Source of the DNA: SIG440 sp045596485
GTDB taxonomy: Bacteria; Bacillota; Clostridia; Monoglobales; Monoglobaceae
Direction: 5' to 3'
Assembly: GCA_045596485.1 (NCBI GenBank)
Contig: JAZOCL010000016.1
Span: 1-11,921 of the forward strand
Length of the DNA: 11,921 nt
Shown: positions 7,037-11,921 of the stretch, piece by piece
Layout of the letters: the number at the start of each line of letters is the position of its first letter
Position numbering within the stretch: the first letter of the stretch is position 1
The notes under the pieces: generated by a model
The model's database searches: none
Told to the model about the DNA's origin: nothing
Seen by the model: only the letters and a program-made list of their open reading frames with translations
Made by a program: the position numbers and the translations under genes

Positions 7037-7237
7037 TTAATCCTTAATATAAACCAATATATCCTGAACCCGACAGTTCAGAATGCTGCACAAGTCGTTT
7101 AGTGTAACCGTGCTGATTGGTTTGTTGTGACGCAGACGGTCAAGAAGTCCCCGACTGATGTTGTAGTCCTTGATGAGTTTATATGTAGATATGTTCTTTT
7201 GCTTCAAGGTTTCGTATAGTGGAGCGTAGCTAATCAT
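7037..7237 (-). CDS. small XRE/Cro-type helix-turn-helix regulator
   Basis: A 66-residue protein that is almost entirely one Cro/C1-type DNA-binding domain: helix 1 (5-14), the helix-turn-helix at about 17-36 (STYKLIKDYNISRGLLDRLRHN), and helices 4-5 in TLNDLCSILNCRVQDILVYI. The end of the domain, NCRVQDILVYI, is characteristic of the HTH_26-like short XRE group often seen as autoregulators in Bacillota and phages. GAGGTG (7246-7251 on the minus strand) lies 8 nt before the ATG. Its promoter abuts a strong opposite promoter and shares a palindrome with it. It converges with the SLH operon and is unrelated to it in direction. The target is unknown; control of the divergent promoter is the simplest guess. 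Confidence 0.88.
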   Translation of the reverse strand: MISYAPLYETLKQKNISTYKLIKDYNISRGLLDRLRHNKPISTVTLNDLCSILNCRVQDILVYIKD

Positions 7238-7257
7238 AGTTTTATCACCTCAATACA

Positions 7258-7286
7258 ATGATAAAATATGCTCTGCTACTTGACAA
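7258..7286 (-). promoter_or_regulatory. promoter of the XRE gene
   Basis: Read on the minus strand, TTGTCA (7286-7281) and TATCAT (7263-7258) are 17 nt apart, each one mismatch from consensus. The -10 lies about 20 nt upstream of the start codon. Its -35 covers the same base pairs as the -35 of the plus-strand promoter. Confidence 0.7.
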
Positions 7287-7308
7287 TTGTCGATAAATTG
7301 GGTATAAT
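7280..7308 (+). promoter_or_regulatory. perfect consensus promoter facing a gene-free stretch
   Basis: TTGACA (7280-7285) and TATAAT (7303-7308) with a 17-nt spacer: all twelve consensus bases are present, making it the best promoter in the window. Transcription would begin near 7314-7316. The next 60 nt contain two hairpins and no start codon with a ribosome binding site. Confidence 0.78.
7282..7291. promoter_or_regulatory. palindrome GACAATTGTC, candidate operator shared by two promoters
   Basis: A perfect 10-bp palindrome overlies the -35 boxes of both divergent promoters. Anything bound here would block both. The adjacent XRE gene is the obvious candidate for the binder. The inner ACAATTGT is also identical to the core of the second BlaI-type operator at 4421-4430. 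Confidence 0.5.
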
Positions 7309-7314
7309 TTTAGT

Positions 7315-7376
7315 GCTGCGACATAGGGGCGGTCTTTATAAGACTGCCAAAAACGGGCGTATTTCTCGCCCGTTTT
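7315..7376 (+). ncRNA. candidate small RNA of two hairpins
   Basis: Starting from the consensus promoter at 7280-7308, the transcript would be about 60-65 nt. The first hairpin pairs 7328-7336 with 7340-7348: nine pairs including one G-U, with a 3-nt loop. The second pairs 7350-7359 with 7367-7376: ten perfect pairs, GC-rich base and T-rich end, an intrinsic terminator. The 5' end (about 13 nt) is unpaired. The wobble pair in hairpin 1 (G7331-U7345) becomes a C-A mismatch on the opposite strand, which favours plus-strand RNA. No open reading frame with a ribosome binding site fits. I do not recognise the family. Confidence 0.55.
7350..7376. terminator. bidirectional intrinsic terminator (gatB end and candidate small RNA)
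   Basis: A perfect 10-bp stem with a 7-nt loop and A-runs and T-runs on the two sides, so it can end transcription both ways. It begins 7 nt after the gatB stop (7384-7386, minus strand), where the T run continues into a fifth T. On the plus strand it is followed by TTTTATC. Confidence 0.85.
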
Positions 7377-7383
7377 ATCTTTG

Positions 7384-8808
7384 TTACAGATTTTTAAGTT
7401 TTTGTTCAAGACATTCTTTGATTGATTTTGGTGTCGCCTTGCCTTGAAGACCTCTGTTTGCTTGACCCATAAAGAAGCCGAACACAGATGTCTTTCCGTT
7501 CTTGTAGTCTTCAACAAGGTCGGCTCTTTCTGCAAACAGGTTGTCAATGAAGGCTTCGATTGCTGACAGATCTTCTTCCACAATAAAGTTGTTTGCCTTG
7601 GCAATTGCCGTTGGCTCGCCGCCTTCTTCAAACATAATTCGGATGATTGTCTTTGCATCGTTGCGGTTGACTGTGTTTTTGTCAGCCATTTCGCAGACCT
7701 TTGCAAAGTCTGCAGCTGTTACAGGGATTTCCTCGGTGTCGGTTTCCTTTACACGTCTCATAACCTCAGTGAGAAACATATTTGCAACACTCTTATATTC
7801 GGGGTAGATAGCAACAGTTTCGTCATAAAAGTCGGAGATATATTTTTCAATAGTGAGAACACGGGCATCCTCGTCGGTGAGCTTGTATTCCTTTACATAT
7901 TTTTCAACTCTCTCCTGGGGGAGAAGGGGAATTTCACTTTTTGCCTGTTCAATATCCTCATTTGTGAAGGTAACTGCAAGAATATCGGGCTCAGGGAAGT
8001 AACGGTAGTCGTTGGCGTTTTCCTTGCTTCTCAAAGATGAGGTTGTACCTGTTGCGTCGTCAAAACGTCTTGTTTCCTGAATAACCTTGCCGCCTTCATC
8101 CAAAATTTGAGCCTGTCTTTCAATCTCACATTCGATTGCTCTCTGGATTGAACGGAAGGAGTTGAGATTTTTGATTTCGGCTCTGTCGCCAAGGACAGGC
8201 GAGCCTGCAGGCTTCAGCGAAACGTTTACGTCGGCACGGATTGAGCCCTCTTGCATTTTTGCATCGCAGACGTTGAGATATTTGAGATAAAGTGCGATTT
8301 TTGAAACAAATTCGGCAGCTTCTTCGGCTGAAGTGATGTCGGGCTCCGAAACAATCTCAATAAGGGGAACGCTGCAGCGGTTGTAATCTGCCCAGCTCTG
8401 ACCGTGATAATCGTCGTGAACAAGCTTTCCTGCGTCTTCTTCAAGGTGAATCTGATGAATGCGAACAACCGTGCCTGTTGAAAGCTCAACCTTGCCGTTG
8501 ATACACAAGGGGAGGTCCAGCTGTGAAATCTGATAAGCCTTGGGAAGGTCGGGATAGAAGTAGTTCTTTCGGTCAAAACGTGAATAGCGGTTGATGTGAC
8601 AGCCAAAAGCAAGACCTGCACGGATTGCATAGCTGACAGCTGCGTGGTTGATTATAGGCAGTGCACCGGGCTGACCTGTGCATACAGGGCAGATGTGGGT
8701 GTTGGGGTCGCCACCGAAGGAGGCGTCACAGGTGCAGAAGGCTTTTGTTTTTGTTGAGAGCTCGGCGTGAATTTCAAGACCGATGACTGTATCGTATTTT
8801 TTGCACAT
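7384..8808 (-). CDS. gatB: aspartyl/glutamyl-tRNA amidotransferase subunit B
   Basis: GatB is the tRNA-binding and kinase subunit of GatCAB. It phosphorylates the side chain of Glu-tRNA(Gln) or Asp-tRNA(Asn) so that ammonia from GatA can make Gln-tRNA or Asn-tRNA in the cytoplasm. At 474 residues it is full length. Seen: GLEIHAEL (10-17); a zinc-type cysteine set (C25, C27, C40, C43) around FGGDPNTHICPVCTGQPGALP; the hallmark KNYFYPDLPKAYQISQ; the HLEEDAGKL stretch; DYRYFPEPD; and the helical, YqeY-like tail domain ending in GQANRG..G. AAGGAGGT (8818-8825 on the minus strand) is 9 nt before the ATG and overlaps the gatA stop codon, so translation of the two genes is probably coupled. A 10-bp hairpin terminator follows the stop. 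Confidence 0.97.
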   Translation of the reverse strand: MCKKYDTVIGLEIHAELSTKTKAFCTCDASFGGDPNTHICPVCTGQPGALPIINHAAVSYAIRAGLAFGCHINRYSRFDRKNYFYPDLPKAYQISQLDLPLCINGKVELSTGTVVRIHQIHLEEDAGKLVHDDYHGQSWADYNRCSVPLIEIVSEPDITSAEEAAEFVSKIALYLKYLNVCDAKMQEGSIRADVNVSLKPAGSPVLGDRAEIKNLNSFRSIQRAIECEIERQAQILDEGGKVIQETRRFDDATGTTSSLRSKENANDYRYFPEPDILAVTFTNEDIEQAKSEIPLLPQERVEKYVKEYKLTDEDARVLTIEKYISDFYDETVAIYPEYKSVANMFLTEVMRRVKETDTEEIPVTAADFAKVCEMADKNTVNRNDAKTIIRIMFEEGGEPTAIAKANNFIVEEDLSAIEAFIDNLFAERADLVEDYKNGKTSVFGFFMGQANRGLQGKATPKSIKECLEQKLKNL

Positions 8809-8823
8809 AGTGTCTGTACCTCC

Positions 8824-10257
8824 TTAAAGATTTATTGCAGGATGTGAAAACTGCTTTTCGTAAATATCAGCAAACTGAACAAGCCTTGCATCGTCAAAAC
8901 GCTTTGCAGAAAGTGAAAAGCCAATGGGCATATTCTCAGAATTGACTCCGCAGGGAACCGAAATTGCGGGGATTCCTGCAATGTTTGCGGTAACGGTGCA
9001 GACGTCAGCAAGATACATTTTTACGGGGTCGTCAATGTTTTCGTTTGCCTTGTATGCAACTGTGGGAGCTGTAGGAGTCAGCATAACGTCACATTTTTTG
9101 AAGATTTCGTCGTGCTCAAGGCGGAACTGCTGACGGACAGCCAGAGCCTTTTTGTAGTATGCGTCATAATATCCACTTGAAAGTGCGTAGGTTCCAAGAA
9201 GAATTCTTCTTTTTACCTCTGCTCCAAAGCCTTCGGCTCTGGACTTTTTGATAAGCTCCTCATAGCTTTCGGGAGCTTGGGTACGATAGCCGTATTTCAC
9301 GCCGTCATAGCGCGAAAGGTTTGAGCTTGCTTCGGCACAGGCCAAAAGATAATAAGCCGAAACTGCATATTTGAGGGTGGGCATTGAAACTTCAATAAGC
9401 TCTGCGCCCATTTCTTCGTAAAATTTTGAAACCCTGATAACAGCATCTTTTACTTCAGCATCAATGCCGTCGCCGTAGAATTCCTTGGGGATACCGATTT
9501 TTGTGCCCTTAATATCCTGACCGATAAGTGAGGTAAAGTCAATGCTGTGTTTTCTTGTGGTTCTGTCGTGAACGTCCTGACCTGCGATTGCATTGAGAAT
9601 AATTCCGCAATCCTCGGCAGAATGTGCCATAGGTCCAATCTGGTCCAGGGAGCTTCCGAAGGCAACAAGACCATAACGTGATACTGTGCCGTAGCTAGGC
9701 TTCATTCCCGTAATGCCGCAAAAAGCTGCAGGCTGACGGATTGAGCCGCCTGTGTCAGAGCCGAGAGCTGCCGCACAAAGCCCTGCAGCAACTGCCGCTG
9801 CGCTGCCGCCTGATGAGCCGCCGGGAACACGTTCTGTGTCAAAGGGATTCTTTGGCTTTGCCAGAGCTGATGTCTGTGATGAGCCGCCCATTGCAAATTC
9901 GTCCATTGAGGTTTTACCTAAAGTAACAATTCCCTGAGCATTCAGCTTTTCCATAACTGTTGCGTTGTATGGCGGGGCATAGTCTGCCAGCATCCTTGAA
10001 GAACAGGTTGTCTTGATGCCACGGGTGCAGATGTTGTCCTTGATTGCCATAGGAATGCCTGTAAGTGCAGCTGCGTCGCTTGCTGCAATTTTTTTGTCTG
10101 CGATTTCGGCAGCGGCAATGGCTTCTGCCTCACATACCGTATTGAATGCACCAAGGCTTTGGGTTTCGTTTATCTTTTTGAGATATTCTTTTGTCAGCTC
10201 AACTGCAGAGATTTCCTTTGCGTCAAGCTTTTTTCGGAGTTCTGATAAAGTTGTCAC
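8824..10257 (-). CDS. gatA: aspartyl/glutamyl-tRNA amidotransferase subunit A
   Basis: GatA is the glutaminase of GatCAB: it releases ammonia from glutamine and passes it to GatB. This 477-residue protein belongs to the amidase-signature family. The Ser-cis-Ser-Lys triad is complete: K73 in GIPMAIKDN, S148 in the PGGSSGGSAA signature, and S172 in GSDTGGSIRQPA. Their spacing (75 and 24 residues) equals that of characterised GatA proteins such as the S. aureus one (K79, S154, S178). The C-terminus carries the usual TPTAPTVAY and IPAISVPCG stretches. The start is GTG at 10257, fixed by GGGGAGGT (10264-10271 on the minus strand) 6 nt upstream. The gatC stop lies 14 nt before its start and gatB begins 15 nt after its stop: one operon. 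Confidence 0.97.
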   Translation of the reverse strand: MTTLSELRKKLDAKEISAVELTKEYLKKINETQSLGAFNTVCEAEAIAAAEIADKKIAASDAAALTGIPMAIKDNICTRGIKTTCSSRMLADYAPPYNATVMEKLNAQGIVTLGKTSMDEFAMGGSSQTSALAKPKNPFDTERVPGGSSGGSAAAVAAGLCAAALGSDTGGSIRQPAAFCGITGMKPSYGTVSRYGLVAFGSSLDQIGPMAHSAEDCGIILNAIAGQDVHDRTTRKHSIDFTSLIGQDIKGTKIGIPKEFYGDGIDAEVKDAVIRVSKFYEEMGAELIEVSMPTLKYAVSAYYLLACAEASSNLSRYDGVKYGYRTQAPESYEELIKKSRAEGFGAEVKRRILLGTYALSSGYYDAYYKKALAVRQQFRLEHDEIFKKCDVMLTPTAPTVAYKANENIDDPVKMYLADVCTVTANIAGIPAISVPCGVNSENMPIGFSLSAKRFDDARLVQFADIYEKQFSHPAINL

Positions 10258-10271
10258 GTCTGTACCTCCCC

Positions 10272-10556
10272 TTAGTCCACGATTTTTGGAACAACAAACT
10301 GATTTTCAATAACTTCGGGACCGTTTTTCACGATTCCTTCCATATTTTCAAATGTTTCAATGCTGTCCGCCCGCAGCTCACCAAAGGGAACTGCATTTGT
10401 CATATCCATGGGATTATATTCAAAATCCGATTCGCCGATAGTGTCCATAAGATTTATAATATCGGTCATTTCTTTCTGGTATCCTGCAAGCTCCTCTTCA
10501 GAAAGATGGAGCTTTGAAAGCTCACAGAGAAGCTTTAGGTTGTCCATTGATAACAT
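10272..10556 (-). CDS. gatC: aspartyl/glutamyl-tRNA amidotransferase subunit C
   Basis: GatC is a small, mostly helical subunit that wraps around GatA and GatB and stabilises them. Family marks: LCELSKLHLSEEEL near the N-terminus, the ITDIINLMDTIGESD-like helix, and the PMDMTNAVPFGELRADSI segment. I place the start at the ATG at 10556 (94 residues), because AAGGAAG on the minus strand lies at good distance from it. The frame stays open to a GTG at 10565 (97 residues), but that codon directly touches the ribosome binding site. An ATG at 10547 is too far from it. It leads the gatC-gatA-gatB operon, with gatA starting 14 nt after its stop. Confidence 0.93.
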   Translation of the reverse strand: MLSMDNLKLLCELSKLHLSEEELAGYQKEMTDIINLMDTIGESDFEYNPMDMTNAVPFGELRADSIETFENMEGIVKNGPEVIENQFVVPKIVD

Positions 10557-10596
10557 ATATTTCACTTCCTTTTGTTTGATAAATTACACTTTTTCT

Positions 10597-10625
10597 ATTT
10601 TACCATTTTTGTGTATAAATTGCAA
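10597..10625 (-). promoter_or_regulatory. extended -10 promoter of the gatCAB operon
   Basis: On the minus strand TAAAAT (10602-10597) is preceded by TGG, an extended -10 element. TTGCAA (10625-10620) lies 17 nt upstream as a weak -35 (four of six bases). Transcription would begin about 30-35 nt before the gatC start. No T-box leader or other long leader fits between promoter and gene. Confidence 0.55.
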
Positions 10626-10744
10626 CATAAAAATTCACAAGTTTACAATAAGAGAATTCAGGAAGTAATTTCAAAAAGCTAAATATATAAAAAGGATGCA
10701 ACAGAAGCGACACACAAAAAAACGTATCACCCCGACTCTTGTTC
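10626..10744. other. intergenic stretch with no recognised feature
   Basis: This AT-rich part of the roughly 430-bp gap between gatC and the aldo/keto reductase gene has no credible coding frame, no tRNA-like fold and no strong hairpin. It contains an A7 run near 10718-10725. It precedes the palindrome described next. Confidence 0.5.
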
Positions 10745-10862
10745 ACCACAAACAATTATATTTCATTCACAACGGAACTGAAAATGCCGAAGGTAAGCTT
10801 TTTAAAAAAAGCATACCCCCGTTATGAATGAAAAAACGAGATATAAAATAATTGTTTGTGGT
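10745..10862. repeat. 118-bp imperfect palindrome, possible MITE-like or structured RNA element
   Basis: Three nested paired blocks form one long arm. Outer: 10745-10759 with 10848-10862, 15 perfect pairs, continued by TTT/AAA after a bulged A. Middle: 10764-10775 with 10819-10830, 12 positions with a C-A mismatch on the plus strand that becomes a G-U pair on the minus strand. Inner: 10792-10803 with 10806-10817, 11 of 12 paired. The asymmetric unpaired parts are 10776-10791 and 10831-10844. There is no coding frame, no obvious target-site duplication and no T run placed for termination. It could be the remnant of a small non-autonomous mobile element or an RNA. Confidence 0.6.
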
Positions 10863-10914
10863 AAGTGTTTTTGTATCATAAATCCAATAAAATGTCTATA
10901 TTTTTTCAAAATAA

Positions 10915-10943
10915 TTGCTCTTTTTATATATTTGTGGTAGAAT
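10915..10943 (+). promoter_or_regulatory. extended -10 promoter of the aldo/keto reductase gene
   Basis: TAGAAT (10938-10943) preceded by TGG forms an extended -10. A weak TTGCTC (10915-10920) lies 17 nt upstream. Transcription would begin around 10950, about 43 nt before the start codon. Confidence 0.5.
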
Positions 10944-10992
10944 TAATAAAAGCTCGGTAAAAAGGATGAATATAAAAACAAACGGGAGTGAT

Positions 10993-11921
10993 ATGATGAG
11001 ATATTCAGATATATTCGGCAAAAAGAGTTCAAGAATTCTTTTGGGAACGGCGTATTTCGGAGACGGAATAGCAGAGCAGGATGCATTTTTGATGATGGAC
11101 AGGTTTCGTGAAATGGGCGGAACACACATTGACACCGCTCGTCTATATGCTGAGGGCAGAGCTGAAGAAGTTGTAGGACGCTGGGTTGTTAGCCGAAAGG
11201 CCTTTGATATGCTGATTTCAACAAAGGGCGGATATTATGATATGGACGCCAAGGCGCGCCCCAGATTGCAGGAGCAAGACATCAGAAGTGACCTGGAAAA
11301 AAGCATGACGGCTCTCGGCGTTGATACAGTTGATTTTTATTGGCTCCACAGAGATGACGAGAACCTTCCTGCAGGACAACTGCTTGAGATGATGAACGTT
11401 CTTGTGAGAGAAGGCAGGATAAAGAAATTCGGTGCATCAAACTGGCGGGCGGAGCGGATTGCTGAGGCAAACGAATATGCAAAGGAGCACGGCTTGATTG
11501 GCTTTGCGGCAAGTCAGCTGAGGTTTAATCCTGCATACTGCAAGGGCGAAAGAGGCGGACTTGTGGGAATGGATGAGTCAGAATTTGAATTCTACAAGAA
11601 AACCAATATGCCTGTTGCGGCATATTCGTCACAGGCAAAGGGCTTCTTTTCGAAAATGGCGGAGCAGGGCGAGGCTGCACTTTCAGAAAAGGCACGAAAG
11701 CGCTATCTCTGCGACGAGAACCTTGAACGTCTTGAGATAATCAAGGAGCTTTCGAAGAAATACAGCTGCAGCGTTGCGGCACTCATCTGCGGAGCATTTT
11801 GTTCATTTGAAGAGCCTGAAGTCTTTCCAATTATAGGCGGCAGCCGCCTGAGCCAGATTGAAGACTCTATGAACGGCGGTGACGTAGGTATAACAAAGGA
11901 AGAACTGAAAAGAATTTTTAA
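10993..11921 (+). CDS. aldo/keto reductase, 3' end beyond the window
   Basis: A cytosolic NAD(P)H-dependent oxidoreductase of the aldo/keto reductase superfamily; the substrate cannot be told. The frame is open from 10993 to the last base (309 codons plus 2 nt), so only a few residues are probably missing compared with the usual 310-330. The catalytic tetrad is complete: D47 in THIDTARLY, Y52, K78 in STKGG and H119 in FYWLHRDD. Near the C-terminus PIIGGSRLSQIEDS is the family's NADP-phosphate binding motif. GGGAG (10984-10988) fits the ATG at 10993 or the one directly after it at 10996; the latter gives the family-like opening MRYSDIFG. An in-frame ATG at 10966 has no room for a ribosome binding site. 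It stands alone with its own promoter. Confidence 0.93.
   Translation, partial: MMRYSDIFGKKSSRILLGTAYFGDGIAEQDAFLMMDRFREMGGTHIDTARLYAEGRAEEVVGRWVVSRKAFDMLISTKGGYYDMDAKARPRLQEQDIRSDLEKSMTALGVDTVDFYWLHRDDENLPAGQLLEMMNVLVREGRIKKFGASNWRAERIAEANEYAKEHGLIGFAASQLRFNPAYCKGERGGLVGMDESEFEFYKKTNMPVAAYSSQAKGFFSKMAEQGEAALSEKARKRYLCDENLERLEIIKELSKKYSCSVAALICGAFCSFEEPEVFPIIGGSRLSQIEDSMNGGDVGITKEELKRIF

Noticed and set aside
7313..7446. Possible leaderless GTG-started peptide at the start of the candidate small RNA
   Set aside because: The frame would run through the terminator hairpin into the antisense of gatB, has no ribosome binding site and gives an implausible Arg-rich peptide.
7245..7706. Minus-strand frame of 153 codons overlapping the gatB 3' end
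   Set aside because: It is an out-of-frame reading of gatB, runs through the terminator and XRE promoter, and has no ribosome binding site.
10566..10744. T-box or amino-acid riboswitch leader for gatCAB
   Set aside because: No T-box GGGTGGNACCGCG-type sequence or specifier-like stem is visible, and the likely promoter leaves only about 30 nt of leader.
10745..10862. Insertion sequence with target-site duplication
   Set aside because: No transposase frame is present and the flanking bases show no direct repeat, so only a structural description is supported.

Overview
The window looks like a chromosomal segment of a Gram-positive, low-to-moderate GC Bacillota, most likely an anaerobic Clostridia lineage of the Oscillospirales/Ruminococcaceae kind. 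The basis is NAD-dependent LigA, a gatCAB operon (indirect Gln/Asn-tRNA synthesis), an S-layer-homology (SLH) protein, a BlaI/BlaR1-type regulatory pair, strong AGGAGG-type ribosome binding sites and near-consensus sigma-A promoters. This is inference from gene content; nothing fixes the species.

Left part (1-2034): a zinc-ribbon plus CD225/dispanin-like membrane protein, then, from its own promoter, a membrane protein whose cytoplasmic part has the layout of a PP2C phosphatase but lacks most metal-binding aspartates. It looks like a pseudophosphatase with a Pro/Glu/Gln-rich outer tail. A hairpin terminator closes the unit. Next (2059-4364) come a small cysteine-rich protein (PF04071-like) and ligA, probably co-transcribed from a TTGACA-17-TAAAAT promoter.

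Middle (4381-7034): a three-gene operon of BlaI-type repressor, BlaR1-type M56 membrane metalloprotease and secreted SLH protein. Its promoter carries two BlaI-type operators arranged as one large inverted repeat. The BlaR1 homologue has a short unrecognised outer domain instead of a penicillin-binding domain, so the operon probably senses something other than classical beta-lactam acylation, perhaps an envelope signal. The operon converges on a small XRE-type regulator gene on the minus strand, with a 13-bp hairpin terminator between them.

7258-7376: the promoter of the XRE gene is back to back with a perfect consensus promoter (TTGACA-17-TATAAT) on the plus strand. Their -35 boxes coincide on a palindrome, GACAATTGTC. 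The plus-strand promoter has no gene in front of it. It would make an RNA of about 60-65 nt made of two hairpins, the second a terminator. This is the best candidate for an undescribed element here.

Right part: gatC-gatA-gatB (minus strand, in that transcription order), complete and ordinary, with an extended -10 promoter. A gap of about 430 bp follows, holding a 118-bp imperfect palindrome (10745-10862) of unknown nature and a plus-strand promoter for an aldo/keto reductase gene cut off by the window end.
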